Shown: positions 1-9,427, counted from the stretch's first letter. The stretch: 64,000 nucleotides of DNA from Cohnella candidum (GCF_003713065.1 NZ_CP033433.1:1089001-1153000); one strand, 5' to 3'. Made by a program: numbers and translations. Notes: generated by a model not told the origin, from the letters alone.

Positions 1-645
1 CACCCCAACGTCGCGTTCGCGATGCTGGACCGCGTGCTCGGCGGCGCGGGCGCGGCGCCGACGAAGATCGGAAGCTTGACCGAAATCGAGACGATCATCA
101 TGGAACGGATTTTCAGCCGGGCTTTCGACAGTTTGCAGGAAGCCTGGAGAACGGTCGTCGACATGCAGCCGAGACTGGAAGCGCTGGAGACGAATCCGCA
201 GTTCATGCAGATCGTATCGCCCAACGAGACGATCGCGCTGATCTCCCTGAGCACGAAAATCGGAGACACGACGGGCATGATCAACCTTTGTATCCCGCAC
301 GTCGTCATCGAACCGGTGATGCCGAGGCTGTCGGTCCATCAATGGTTCGCCTCCCAGAAGAAGATGCGCGCGCCGGAAGAGCAGCAAATGCTCGAGAAAC
401 GCGTGAGCAAAGCGAAGCTGCCCGTCGTCGCCGAACTGGGCTTCTCGCAAATCTCGGTCCATGAATTCCTGAATTTGTCCGTCGGAGACGTCATCGCCTT
501 ACATAAGCCGACCGACGAAGGATTGGAAGTCAAGGTCGGGGACAAGGTCAAATTCATCGCCAGTCCCGGTACGGTAAGGGACAAGATGGCGATCCAAATT
601 CACGAAATCGTCAGCGAAGGGGTGGAAGAAAACAATGACGAGTAA
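1..645 (+). CDS. fliM: Flagellar motor switch protein FliM, 3' part
   Basis: C-terminal 214 residues of the C-ring switch protein FliM; the gene is cut by the left window edge and the reading frame is open from base 1. FliM sits in the cytoplasmic switch complex, binds phospho-CheY at its missing N-terminus and sets rotation direction. Visible are the end of the CheC-like middle domain (through the segment IVSPNETIALISLSTKIGD and the PHVVIEPVMPRLS stretch) and a SpoA/FliN-type C-terminal domain from about residue 135 (LPVVAELGFSQISVHEFLNL). The stop overlaps the fliY start by 11 bp, so the two are probably translationally coupled. The identity is firm from sequence and from the following flagellar genes. 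Confidence 0.95.
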   Translation, partial: HPNVAFAMLDRVLGGAGAAPTKIGSLTEIETIIMERIFSRAFDSLQEAWRTVVDMQPRLEALETNPQFMQIVSPNETIALISLSTKIGDTTGMINLCIPHVVIEPVMPRLSVHQWFASQKKMRAPEEQQMLEKRVSKAKLPVVAELGFSQISVHEFLNLSVGDVIALHKPTDEGLEVKVGDKVKFIASPGTVRDKMAIQIHEIVSEGVEENNDE

Positions 646-1918
646 GGATTATTTATCCCAGGAAGAGATCGACGCGCTTCTGCGGCAGTCGTCCGGCGAA
701 GAGCCGGAGACGCCCGCTTCGTTCGATTTCGCCGGCGAAGTGACTTTGGACGACCTGCTGACGCCGATCGAACAGGACGCCCTGGGCGAAATCGGCAACA
801 TCACGTTCGGCAGCGCGGCGACGGCTTTGTCCACGTTGCTCGGCAAGAAAGTCGACATCACTACGCCGCAGGTTTCCGCGATCTCGAGGGACCAGTTCAA
901 CGAGGAATTCCCCAAACCGCACGTGGCCGTTCACGTTCGTTACGTGGACGGGTTTGAAGGCATCAATTCCTTGGTCATCAAGACGCACGACGCGCAAGTC
1001 ATCGCCGATCTCATGCTGGGCGGCGAAGGCAACGTGACGTCGGAGGAATTGAACGAAATCCATATCAGCGCGGTACAGGAAGCGATGAACCAGATGATGG
1101 GTTCGTCGGCGACCTCCATGTCGACCATCTTCAACCGCATGGTCAACATTTCCCCGCCGGGCATCGACATCATGGACGTGCCGAACGGGTCGGGGATCGG
1201 CAATATCCCGATGGAGGACATGTTCGTCAAAATCTCTTTCCGGCTCAAAATCGGGGACTTGATCGATTCGACGATCATGCAGCTGCTGTCGGTACCGTTC
1301 GCGAAAGAGCTCGTCCGCTCCTTGATGGGCGACGCTTCGCCGGAACCGGCGCCCGCGCCGCAATACGCAGCACCGCAAGCGCAGCCTGCGCCGGCTCCGG
1401 TCGCGCCGCCTCCGCAGCCGATGCAGCAAATGCCTCCGCAGATGCCGCCGCAAATGCCGCCGCAGCAAATGCCGCCGGCCTACCAAATGCCGCCGCAGGA
1501 AGCCTACCAAATGCCTCCGATGGCTGCCATGCCGCCGGGTTACGGGGCTCCGATGCCGTCGTATCCGCAGACGCTCGGCGCGGCGGGAGGCCGCAACGTC
1601 AACGTCAATCCCGTCCAGTTCGCCAGCTTCCAAGGCAGCGGGCTGTCGCAGGCCGACGAGACGAACCTGAACCTGCTGCTGGACATCCCGCTGAAAGTCA
1701 CGGTGGAATTGGGACGGACGCAGAAGCAGATCAAAGAGATTTTGGAATTGTCCCAAGGTTCTATTATCGAGCTGGACAAGCTGGCCGGGGAACCGGTCGA
1801 CATCCTGGTAAACAACAAATTGATCGCCAAAGGCGAGGTCGTGGTCATCGATGAAAACTTCGGCGTCCGCGTCACCGACATCGTCAGCCAATGGGATCGC
1901 GTCCAAAAAATCCAATAA
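635..1918 (+). CDS. fliY: Flagellar motor switch phosphatase FliY
   Basis: 427-residue C-ring protein that combines a CheC-type CheY-P phosphatase with a FliN domain, as in Bacillus. Residues 8-18 (SQEEIDALLRQ) form the short N-terminal motif known to bind CheY-P. Two phosphatase helices with the E-x2-N signature lie at E52/N55 and E149/N152. Residues about 345-427 are the FliN/SpoA domain. Between them, residues 232-318 are a low-complexity linker of Pro, Gln, Met and Ala with repeated MPPQ/QMPP units. It starts inside the fliM 3' end and is followed by cheY. It removes phosphate from CheY-P at the motor and so resets signalling. Confidence 0.96.
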   Translation: MTSKDYLSQEEIDALLRQSSGEEPETPASFDFAGEVTLDDLLTPIEQDALGEIGNITFGSAATALSTLLGKKVDITTPQVSAISRDQFNEEFPKPHVAVHVRYVDGFEGINSLVIKTHDAQVIADLMLGGEGNVTSEELNEIHISAVQEAMNQMMGSSATSMSTIFNRMVNISPPGIDIMDVPNGSGIGNIPMEDMFVKISFRLKIGDLIDSTIMQLLSVPFAKELVRSLMGDASPEPAPAPQYAAPQAQPAPAPVAPPPQPMQQMPPQMPPQMPPQQMPPAYQMPPQEAYQMPPMAAMPPGYGAPMPSYPQTLGAAGGRNVNVNPVQFASFQGSGLSQADETNLNLLLDIPLKVTVELGRTQKQIKEILELSQGSIIELDKLAGEPVDILVNNKLIAKGEVVVIDENFGVRVTDIVSQWDRVQKIQ

Positions 1919-1939
1919 GACCCTCGGGAGGAAAACGAA

Positions 1940-2302
1940 ATGGCTAACCGCATTCTCATTGTTGACGACGCTGCATTCATGCGCATGATGATCCGCGACA
2001 TTCTCAGCAAGAACGGATACGAAGTGGTGGGAGAAGCCCAAGACGGCGCCCAAGCGATCGAGAAATACAAGGAACTTCATCCGGACCTCATCACGATGGA
2101 CATCACGATGCCCGAGATGGACGGCATTACCGCGCTGAAGGAAATCCGCAAACTCGACTCGAACGCGAAAGTCATCATGTGTTCCGCAATGGGCCAGCAG
2201 GCGATGGTTATCGACGCTATCCAAGCCGGAGCAAAAGATTTCATCGTGAAACCTTTCCAAGCCGACCGCGTCATCGAAGCCATCAAGAAAACACTCGGAT
2301 AA
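1940..2302 (+). CDS. cheY: Chemotaxis response regulator CheY
   Basis: 120-residue single-domain receiver. Acidic pocket residues are D9/D10, the phospho-acceptor is D54 (ITMDITMPEMDG), the switch Ser is S82 and the conserved Lys is K104 (FIVKPF). Phosphorylated by CheA, it binds FliM/FliY to change motor rotation. The start ATG follows GGGAGGAAAA at a good distance. It lies 21 nt after fliY inside the flagellar operon, so its partners are the switch proteins upstream and CheA downstream. There is no output domain. Confidence 0.97.
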   Translation: MANRILIVDDAAFMRMMIRDILSKNGYEVVGEAQDGAQAIEKYKELHPDLITMDITMPEMDGITALKEIRKLDSNAKVIMCSAMGQQAMVIDAIQAGAKDFIVKPFQADRVIEAIKKTLG

Positions 2303-2321
2303 GTCGGGAGCGAAGAAAGGC

Positions 2322-2870
2322 ATGAAAGGTTTACCTTACGCGGCTGACGATTTCGCGGACGCGAACCCGGCCGGCTCCGTCTGGGATCTTCTGTGGATCC
2401 TGTTCGTGCTGGCCGTCATCGTCGGACTCATCATCTTGCTGCTCCGCTTTCTGGCCAAACGCAACCGGGGATGGGGGACGAACCGCTCTCTCCGTTCGCT
2501 CGGCGGATTCCCGCTCGGAACGAACAAATCGATGCAGATCGTGGAGTGGAACGGCCGGATCTACGTGCTCGGCGTCGGAGAAGACGTCTCGCTCATCGAG
2601 GCGATCACCGATCCCGAGACGGTGGCCGCGCTGCTCGCGGAACACGATACGCAGGCGGAATCGTCGGCAGCCCAGCTGCCCGATTGGCTCCGCAAATGGA
2701 GCCGGAAAAATCAACCTCAGGCCGGCGGCAATCCGGCCGAGGGCGCGGATTTCGGCCAAAGCTTCGAGCGGACGCTGGAAAACCGGCTTCGCCAGTTGGC
2801 GGAGAGGCGCCAGCGGGCGGAAGATCTGCTGGAGGATAAACCTTACGAAGATCGGTCGGGCAACCCATGA
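2322..2870 (+). CDS. fliO: Flagellar biosynthesis protein FliO (FliZ)
   Basis: 182-residue membrane protein with one clear transmembrane segment at about residues 21-44 (WDLLWILFVLAVIVGLIILL) and a basic cytoplasmic part containing the FliO-type stretch MQIVEWNGRIYVLGVGEDV. FliO helps assemble the FliP5FliQ4FliR1 core of the flagellar export gate. The charged C-terminus (rich in R, E and Q) is poorly conserved in the family. The stop overlaps fliP in an ATGA arrangement. FliO is weakly conserved in sequence, so the call rests on position between cheY and fliP plus topology. Confidence 0.88.
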   Translation: MKGLPYAADDFADANPAGSVWDLLWILFVLAVIVGLIILLLRFLAKRNRGWGTNRSLRSLGGFPLGTNKSMQIVEWNGRIYVLGVGEDVSLIEAITDPETVAALLAEHDTQAESSAAQLPDWLRKWSRKNQPQAGGNPAEGADFGQSFERTLENRLRQLAERRQRAEDLLEDKPYEDRSGNP

Positions 2871-3613
2871 AGAAAAGATTATGGATCGGCATTTTATCCT
2901 TGTCGGCGATGTTTTTCGGCTTTGAAGGTTCCGCGTACGCGGAGCCGATCGTCGGGGTCACCTTAGGCGACGGCTCCCAGCCGGTCGGAGCGTCGGCGTT
3001 GTCGCTGCTGATGCTCATCACGGTGCTCAGCTTGGCTCCGGCGATTCTGGTCATGATGACCAGCTTTACCCGGATCGTCATCGTGCTCGGCTTCGTGCGG
3101 ACGTCGCTCGGGACGCAGCAAATGCCCCCGAACCAAGTGCTGATCGGTCTTGCGCTGTTCCTGACGCTGTTCATCATGTCGCCGACGTTGTCGCAAGTGA
3201 ACAAGGACGCCTTGCAGCCTTATTTGAAAAACCAAATCAGCCAAACCGAGGCGCTGCAGAAAGCGTCCGTTCCGATGAAGGAGTTCATGTACAAGCATAC
3301 GAGGGAGAAAGACCTCCTGCTGTTCCTGAACTACACCAAAACGGAAAAACCGAAGACGTTTCAAGACATTCCGATTACGGTCCTCATTCCGTCGTATGCG
3401 CTGAGCGAATTGAAAACGGCCTTCCAAATGGGCTTCATGATCTTCATTCCTTTCCTCGTCATCGATATGGTCGTCGCCAGTACCTTGATGGCCATGGGGA
3501 TGATGATGCTGCCGCCGGTCATGATCTCGCTGCCTTTCAAAATCTTGCTTTTCGTATTGGTCGACGGTTGGTATTTGATCGTCAGGTCGCTGCTCACCAG
3601 CTTCCATACTTAA
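2867..3613 (+). CDS. fliP: Flagellar export gate protein FliP
   Basis: 248-residue integral membrane component of the type III flagellar export gate. An N-terminal signal peptide (MKKRLWIGILSLSAMFFGF, cleavage probably after SAYA) is followed by four predicted transmembrane segments. The family signature FTRIVIVLGFVRTSLGTQQ sits around residues 66-84, and the conserved C-terminal part has DMVVASTLMAMGMMMLPP. It starts within the fliO stop (ATGA overlap). FliP builds a ring with FliQ and FliR, encoded next. Confidence 0.97.
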   Translation: MKKRLWIGILSLSAMFFGFEGSAYAEPIVGVTLGDGSQPVGASALSLLMLITVLSLAPAILVMMTSFTRIVIVLGFVRTSLGTQQMPPNQVLIGLALFLTLFIMSPTLSQVNKDALQPYLKNQISQTEALQKASVPMKEFMYKHTREKDLLLFLNYTKTEKPKTFQDIPITVLIPSYALSELKTAFQMGFMIFIPFLVIDMVVASTLMAMGMMMLPPVMISLPFKILLFVLVDGWYLIVRSLLTSFHT

Positions 3614-3646
3614 TCCCTGGCGATTGACGTCAAGCGGGAGGTAACC

Positions 3647-3916
3647 ATGAGTTCGGAGTTCGTCATCGGCCTTGCCGGCCAAGCGCTGTATACCGTCCTG
3701 AAAGTCAGCGCCCCGATGCTGGGCCTGGGCTTGATCGTCGGCTTGATCGTCAGCATCTTCCAAGCCACGACGCAAATCCAGGAGCAAACGCTGGCCTTCG
3801 TCCCCAAAATCGTGGCCGTGTTCCTGGCGATTCTCATTTTCGGCCCTTGGATCCTGAATGTGATGGTCGATTTCACGAGCCGCCTGTTGGGCAATTTGGC
3901 CAGCTACATCGGATAA
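3647..3916 (+). CDS. fliQ: Flagellar export gate protein FliQ
   Basis: 89-residue protein with two hydrophobic hairpin helices (about residues 15-38 and 50-75) and the FliQ family pattern around IVSIFQATTQIQEQTLAFVPK. It packs on FliP and FliR in the export gate. The ATG is preceded by CGGGAGGTAACC. It lies 33 nt after fliP and 6 nt before fliR, in normal fliPQR order and at full family length. Confidence 0.97.
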   Translation: MSSEFVIGLAGQALYTVLKVSAPMLGLGLIVGLIVSIFQATTQIQEQTLAFVPKIVAVFLAILIFGPWILNVMVDFTSRLLGNLASYIG

Positions 3917-3922
3917 CGCCTC

Positions 3923-4720
3923 ATGCTGACAACGGATGCGATCATGAAGGTGTTTCCTGCTTTTCTGCTTGTTTTTTGTCGAATTAGCGCGTTTTTTGTT
4001 TCGGCGCCGATCTTCTCAACGCGCAACGTGCCGAGAACAGTGAAAATCGGCTTGGCCTTTTTCATCTCGGTCATCGTTTTCCTGACGATCGGCTTCGACA
4101 CCAAAGTGACGGCGGACGCGACTTATATACTCGCCGTGTTCCGCGAAGTGCTGGCCGGTTTATTGATCGGCTACGTATCCAGCCTGTTTTTCGCGGCGAT
4201 CCAGACCTCGGGCGCTCTTATGGATATGCAGATGGGGTTCGGCATCGCGAACATCGTCGACCCTCTGACGGGCGTATCGGCTCCGATGCTCGGGAACTTG
4301 AAGTACATGCTGACGATTCTCGTCTTCCTGTCGATGAACGGGCATCATTATTTGCTCGCCGCCATCATGGACAGTTACCGCTGGCTGCCGCTCGACAACG
4401 GGCTATTCGGAGGAATCGCGGACGGCAGCGTCTCGGATTTCCTGATCCGGACGTTCGCGGACACGTTCATGCTGGCTTTGCAAATCTCGGCGCCGATCGT
4501 CGTCTCGATGCTCCTGACGGACGTAGGGCTCGGGCTGCTGGCGAGAACGGCACCTCAGTACAACGTGTTCGTCATCGGCATCCCGGTCAAAATTTTGGTC
4601 GGCCTGGCGTTGTTGATCGTACTGCTCCCGGGTTTCGGAGGATTGTTCTCTATGCTGTTCGACGACATGTTCCGATCGATCAACAAGCTGTTGTCGATTT
4701 TGAAGGATCACGCGACTTAA
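3923..4720 (+). CDS. fliR: Flagellar export gate protein FliR
   Basis: 265-residue polytopic membrane protein, about six transmembrane segments, one copy per export gate. Family-typical stretches include FCRISAFFVSAPIFSTRNVP near the N-terminus and MDMQMGFGIANIVDPLTG at about residue 93. It starts 6 nt after the fliQ stop with only a weak Shine-Dalgarno sequence, so translation is probably coupled to fliQ. flhB follows 33 nt later. Length is standard. Confidence 0.96.
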   Translation: MLTTDAIMKVFPAFLLVFCRISAFFVSAPIFSTRNVPRTVKIGLAFFISVIVFLTIGFDTKVTADATYILAVFREVLAGLLIGYVSSLFFAAIQTSGALMDMQMGFGIANIVDPLTGVSAPMLGNLKYMLTILVFLSMNGHHYLLAAIMDSYRWLPLDNGLFGGIADGSVSDFLIRTFADTFMLALQISAPIVVSMLLTDVGLGLLARTAPQYNVFVIGIPVKILVGLALLIVLLPGFGGLFSMLFDDMFRSINKLLSILKDHAT

Positions 4721-4753
4721 GGAATACGGAATGACCTAAGGGAGGTGGGCCGC

Positions 4754-5848
4754 ATGCCCCGTTTTCGCCACCGGCTCGATTTGCAGATGTTCGCCGGCGA
4801 AAAAACGGAAAAGGCGACTCCCAAGAAGAGGCAGGATGCCCGCAACAAGGGGCAGGTCGCCAAAAGCGCCGAAATTTCCAGTTCCCTCATCCTGCTTGGC
4901 GTGCTCAGTTGTTTTCTCATGCTGGGTCCTTTTTTCCAGGATCGGATCCTGAGGCTGTTCGGGGACATTTTCCTGCATCGTTTGAACATGGACATCACGG
5001 ACCAAAACGTCTTGCAGCTGTTCTACCATTATGTGGTGCAAATTTTGATCCTGTTATCGCCGATCTTGATCGTCGCCATTCTGATCGCGTTCGCCTCGAC
5101 GTACGTGCAGATCGGGTGGCTGTTCACGACGGAGCCTCTCAAGATGAGCCTGTCGAAGCTGAATCCGCTCTCCGGCCTTAAGAACATGTTCAAGCTGCGC
5201 TCGGTGATCGAATTGCTGAAAAGCATGCTCAAGCTGACGCTTATCGGCTTGATCGTTTACTGGGTGCTTTGGACCAAAAAGCAGCAGTTTCTGGATCTGG
5301 CGCACGTGCCGATCGGAGGCATTTTCGCTTTTACCGCCAGGCTGATCGTCCAATTGGGCTTGATCGTCGCGGCGATACTGTTCGTCCTCGCCATCGGCGA
5401 TTATCTCTATTCCCGGTACGAATACGAAAAAGGCTTGAAAATGAGCAAGCAGGACATCAAGGACGAGCACAAGCTTTCGGAGGGCGATCCTCTGATCAAA
5501 GGCAAGATCAAGGAAAAGCAGCGCAGGATGGCGCTTATGCGCATGATGCAGGAAGTGCCGAAGGCCGACGTGGTCATCACCAACCCGACCCACTTCGCCG
5601 TCGCGCTGCAATATGACGGGTCCAAGATGGAAGCGCCCGTCATCGTCGCGAAAGGCCAAGACTACTTGGCGCTTCGCATCCGGGAAATCGCCAAGAAACA
5701 CGATGTCGTGATCATGGAAAACAAGCCGCTCGCCCGCGCGCTGTACGAACGGGCCGAAGTCGGGGACGCGATCCCCGGCGACCTGTTCCAAGCCGTCGCG
5801 GAAGTGCTGGCATACGTATACCGCCTCAAAGGCCGCCGTCGCGCGTAA
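4754..5848 (+). CDS. flhB: Flagellar export switch protein FlhB
   Basis: 364 residues with four transmembrane helices in the first half and a cytoplasmic autoproteolytic domain. The NPTH self-cleavage site is at residues 277-280. Cleavage between N and P switches export from rod/hook to filament substrates. The N-terminal GEKTEKATPKKRQDAR is typical. I chose ATG 4754 because the Shine-Dalgarno GGGAGG ends about 8 nt before it; an in-frame GTG at 4745 overlaps the Shine-Dalgarno itself. flhA follows after a 103-nt gap. Confidence 0.96.
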   Translation: MPRFRHRLDLQMFAGEKTEKATPKKRQDARNKGQVAKSAEISSSLILLGVLSCFLMLGPFFQDRILRLFGDIFLHRLNMDITDQNVLQLFYHYVVQILILLSPILIVAILIAFASTYVQIGWLFTTEPLKMSLSKLNPLSGLKNMFKLRSVIELLKSMLKLTLIGLIVYWVLWTKKQQFLDLAHVPIGGIFAFTARLIVQLGLIVAAILFVLAIGDYLYSRYEYEKGLKMSKQDIKDEHKLSEGDPLIKGKIKEKQRRMALMRMMQEVPKADVVITNPTHFAVALQYDGSKMEAPVIVAKGQDYLALRIREIAKKHDVVIMENKPLARALYERAEVGDAIPGDLFQAVAEVLAYVYRLKGRRRA

Positions 5849-5854
5849 CTTCGT

Positions 5855-5905
5855 CCCCACAAAGTGACGTTAAGCTCTGAAGCTTATTCCGATTACTTTG
5901 CGGGG
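5855..5905 (+). promoter_or_regulatory. Nested inverted repeat in the flhB-flhA gap
   Basis: CCCCACAAAGT (5855-5865) pairs with ACTTTGCGGGG (5895-5905) with one mismatch. Inside it, TAAGCT (5871-5876) pairs with AGCTTA (5881-5886) around a CTGA loop. The structure ends about 30 nt before the flhA Shine-Dalgarno. No U tract follows, so it does not look like a terminator. It could be a processing site or a translational control element; that is inference. Confidence 0.5.
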
Positions 5906-5951
5906 GCCCCGGTGTGAAAAACTTCAATTCTTGATGGGGGAGGGATCGAAC

Positions 5952-7985
5952 ATGAAACTTAAGGACCTCAGCATCTTGATCGGCATCATCGGCGTCGTCC
6001 TCATGATGGTCGTTCCGATCCCGACCTGGCTGCTCGACGTCTTGCTCGTGCTGAACATTTCGACGGCGCTCATGATCCTGCTGATCGCGATGAACACGAC
6101 CGACGCGCTGCATTTTTCGATTTTTCCGACTTTATTGCTGATTACGACCGTTTTCCGGCTGTCCCTGAACGTGTCGACGACCCGATTGATCTTGAGGGAC
6201 GCGAACGCCGGCCACGTCGTCGAGACGTTCGGCAACTTCGTGGCCGGGGGCCAGCTGGCCATCGGCTTCGTCGTCTTTCTGATCCTCGTCGTCGTACAGT
6301 TCATCGTCATCACCAAAGGTTCGGAACGGGTGGCCGAGGTTGCGGCCCGCTTCACCTTGGACGCGATGCCCGGCAAACAGATGAGCATCGACGCCGACCT
6401 GAACGCCGGCATGATCAACGAACAGCAAGCCCGCGAGCGCCGCGAGAAAATCGAGAAAGAATCCGATTTTTACGGCGCGATGGACGGTGCGAGCAAGTTC
6501 GTTAAAGGGGATGCCATCGCCAGCATCATCATCGTCACGATCAACCTGGTCGGCGGCATCATCATCGGCATGGCCGTCCACGGCTTCGACATCATGAAAG
6601 CCCTCAGCACGTATTCCGTCCTGTCGATCGGTGACGGATTGGTCAGCCAGATCCCGGCATTGCTCATCAGTACCGCGACCGGTATCATCGTGACCCGCGC
6701 CGCATCGGAAGGCAACTTGGCTCACGACATGTCCAGCCAGCTCTTCCGGTATCCGCGGCTGCTGTATATCGTCGCCGGCACGGTCGCCCTCCTCGGCCTG
6801 GCGACGCCGATTCCGTTCATCACCACCATGCCGTACGCGCTCATACTCGTCATCGCCGGTTACCGGCTGCAGAAAAACCTCGACCGGCGGAAGCAGGAAG
6901 AGCAGCTGATGGTGGAAGAGAAGGAAATCGAAGAGGTGCGCAGCCCCGAGAGCGTCATCAGCCTGCTGCAGGTCGATCCGATCGAGTTCGAATTCGGTTA
7001 CGGCCTCATTCCTTTGGCGGATACGCAGCAGGGCGGAGATTTGCTGGACCGGATCATCATGATTCGACGACAGTGCGCCCTCGAAATGGGCTTGATCGTC
7101 CCCGTTATCCGAATTCGCGACAATATTCAACTAAAACCGAACGAATATGTCATCAAAATGAAAGGAAATATGGTGGCTCGTGGCGAATTATTGTTACATC
7201 ATTACCTGGCCATGAGTCCCGGGTTCGAGGACGATTCCGTCGCGGGTATCGAGACCCAGGAGCCGGCGTTCGGATTGCCGGCCCTCTGGATCGACGAAGC
7301 GACCAAGGAACGTGCCGAACTCGCGGGATACACCGTGGTCGATCCGCCTTCCGTCGTCGCCACGCATTTGACGGAAGTGATCAAGAAACACGCGCACGAG
7401 CTGATCGGCCGCCAGGAAACGAAGGCGCTTGTCGAAAGCGTCAAGGAAACGTACCCGGCGCTCGTGGAGGAGCTCATTCCTTCCATCGTAGGCGTGGGCG
7501 ATGTCCAGAAGGTGCTCGCGAAGCTGCTGAAAGAGAAAATCTCCATTCGGGATTTGGTGACCATTTTCGAGACGCTCGCCGATTACGGCAAGTACACCAA
7601 AGACCCGGAAGTGCTTACCGAATACGTCCGCCAAAGCCTGTCCCGCCAGATCACGCAGCAATACGCGCAGGCGAGCGAGCCTTTGAAGGTCATTACGATC
7701 AGTCCGAACACGGAAAAGAAAATCGCGGAGGCCGTCCAGCAATCCGACCAAGGCAGCTACTTGGCGATGGACCCCGTCTCCACGCAATCGATTTACCAGA
7801 AGCTGACCGAGCAGGTGAACCGCCTCGTGCAATCCGGTCAGCAGCCGATCATTTTGACTTCTCCGACGATCCGCATGTACATGCGCCAATTGCTGGAGCG
7901 CAGCATGCAAGACATTCCGGTTCTCTCCTACAGCGAACTGGAGCCGAATATTGAAGTGCAGAGCGTTGGGGTGGTGAGTGCATGA
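5952..7985 (+). CDS. flhA: Flagellar export protein FlhA
   Basis: 677-residue export-gate protein with about eight N-terminal transmembrane helices (to roughly residue 310) and a large cytoplasmic domain that docks chaperone-substrate complexes. Recognisable blocks include FPTLLLITTVFRLSLNVSTT near residue 58 and the conserved FHIPEP-type stretch DAMPGKQMSIDADLNAG near residue 138. ATG 5952 lies 7 nt after GGGGGAGGG; an upstream in-frame TTG at 5898 has no such signal. The 3' end overlaps flhF by 4 nt (ATGA). Confidence 0.97.
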   Translation: MKLKDLSILIGIIGVVLMMVVPIPTWLLDVLLVLNISTALMILLIAMNTTDALHFSIFPTLLLITTVFRLSLNVSTTRLILRDANAGHVVETFGNFVAGGQLAIGFVVFLILVVVQFIVITKGSERVAEVAARFTLDAMPGKQMSIDADLNAGMINEQQARERREKIEKESDFYGAMDGASKFVKGDAIASIIIVTINLVGGIIIGMAVHGFDIMKALSTYSVLSIGDGLVSQIPALLISTATGIIVTRAASEGNLAHDMSSQLFRYPRLLYIVAGTVALLGLATPIPFITTMPYALILVIAGYRLQKNLDRRKQEEQLMVEEKEIEEVRSPESVISLLQVDPIEFEFGYGLIPLADTQQGGDLLDRIIMIRRQCALEMGLIVPVIRIRDNIQLKPNEYVIKMKGNMVARGELLLHHYLAMSPGFEDDSVAGIETQEPAFGLPALWIDEATKERAELAGYTVVDPPSVVATHLTEVIKKHAHELIGRQETKALVESVKETYPALVEELIPSIVGVGDVQKVLAKLLKEKISIRDLVTIFETLADYGKYTKDPEVLTEYVRQSLSRQITQQYAQASEPLKVITISPNTEKKIAEAVQQSDQGSYLAMDPVSTQSIYQKLTEQVNRLVQSGQQPIILTSPTIRMYMRQLLERSMQDIPVLSYSELEPNIEVQSVGVVSA

Positions 7986-9427
7986 AGGTAAAACGATATC
8001 TGGTCGACGGCTTGCCGGAAGCGGTGCAGATGATCCGCAACGAACTCGGTTCCGACGCGGTGATCCTGAACACCAAAGAAATCCGCACCGGCGGGTTTCT
8101 GGGGATGTTCCGCAAGAAGAAGGTGGAAGTGATCGCCGCCGTGGACGAGGCTTCCCGCAAATCGCCGCCGCGTCCGCAGCCGGCACGTCCGGCTGCGAAG
8201 CCGCCTGCACAGCAGCCGGAACGCCGAGCGGCGCAGCGTCCCGCGGAAGAGCTCGCGGATGTCCGGGTGCCGATGCCGGGGCAAGCCGTCCGGAACCTTT
8301 ACGCCAAGGGCAACGGAGCGGCAGAAGCGCCGGTGCCGCAGGCACCCGCCGTAGCGCCCGCGCCTTCAGCAGCCGGTCTTGCCGTCGCGGAGCCGGCAGA
8401 GGAGGAATCGCTCTCGAAATCGTTCGCGGACGCTTTGTTGCAACTGCAGAAAGCGGCCGCAGCAGAGTCCGTGCCTACGGTGGAGCCGGTCACGTCCCTT
8501 CCGGCCGCGCCGACCATACCGCCGAAGCCGGTAGAATCTGCCGAGGCCGCCGAGACGAACGCGCTGCTTCAAGAGCTGCGTTCGATGAAGGACATGATGG
8601 CCAAGATGGCTCGCCAGCAAACGTTCCGCAGCCTTCCCGAATCGGTGCTCAAATGGAGCCGGCGGCTGGCCGAACAAGGCGTCGATCCGGCTCACGTCGA
8701 GCAGTTCGCCGAAGAGGTGAAGAACCGGCTGAGCGAGCAAGGGGAACCGGACGAAGCCGCTGCCTATGAGGCCGCCAAGGAAGTTCTCCGGTCATGGCTC
8801 GTGCCGTACGCCGGTGAGGGGATCGGCCAAGGCACTCGAATCGTTCATTTCGTCGGTCCGACGGGCGTCGGCAAGACGACGACGATCGCCAAGCTGGCCG
8901 CGGACCAAGCGTTCTCCCACCGGCGGACCGTCGGCTTCATTACGGCGGACACGTACCGGATCTCGGCGGTAGACCAGCTTCGGACCTATGCCGACATCCT
9001 CAACGTTCCTCTCGAGGTGGTGTTTTCCCCGGGAGAACTGGCCAGAGCCTACAAGAAGCTGGCCGACCGCGACCTGTTGTTCATGGATACGGCAGGACGC
9101 AACTACCGGAACGAACTGTTCGTCTCCGAAGTCAACAGCTTGCTCGCTCCGGGAGAGAAGACGGAAACGTTCCTCGTCCTGAGCCTGACCCATAAATACG
9201 CGGACATGAAAACGATCGCCTCCCAGTTCGCCAAGTACGGCATCCGCCGCGTCCTGCTGACGAAGGCGGACGAGACGGATACCTACGGCTCCATGCTCAA
9301 CCTGGTTCGGGATTTCTCCTTCCCGATCTCGTATATCACCTGCGGACAAACCGTTCCGGACGACATCAAAGCGTTCGAACCGGAAGAGTGGGTCCGCAAG
9401 CTTTTGGGGGAACCGCCGCATGAATGA
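7982..9427 (+). CDS. flhF: Flagellar SRP-like GTPase FlhF
   Basis: 481-residue SRP-type GTPase that marks flagellar assembly sites at the membrane. The N-terminal basic B domain (MKVKRYLVDGLPEAVQMIRN) is followed by an Ala/Pro-rich linker (about residues 55-190), an N domain and the G domain. The P-loop GPTGVGKTT runs from residue 292 and the DTAGR motif is near residue 367. It overlaps flhA (ATGA) and flhG (8 nt), so translation is coupled. Its GTPase is stimulated by FlhG, encoded next. The low-complexity linker is longer than in Bacillus. Confidence 0.96.
   Translation: MKVKRYLVDGLPEAVQMIRNELGSDAVILNTKEIRTGGFLGMFRKKKVEVIAAVDEASRKSPPRPQPARPAAKPPAQQPERRAAQRPAEELADVRVPMPGQAVRNLYAKGNGAAEAPVPQAPAVAPAPSAAGLAVAEPAEEESLSKSFADALLQLQKAAAAESVPTVEPVTSLPAAPTIPPKPVESAEAAETNALLQELRSMKDMMAKMARQQTFRSLPESVLKWSRRLAEQGVDPAHVEQFAEEVKNRLSEQGEPDEAAAYEAAKEVLRSWLVPYAGEGIGQGTRIVHFVGPTGVGKTTTIAKLAADQAFSHRRTVGFITADTYRISAVDQLRTYADILNVPLEVVFSPGELARAYKKLADRDLLFMDTAGRNYRNELFVSEVNSLLAPGEKTETFLVLSLTHKYADMKTIASQFAKYGIRRVLLTKADETDTYGSMLNLVRDFSFPISYITCGQTVPDDIKAFEPEEWVRKLLGEPPHE

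Noticed and set aside
5849-5951. c-di-GMP (GEMM) riboswitch before flhA
   Set aside because: The conserved GEMM core segments are not present; only nested hairpins are seen.
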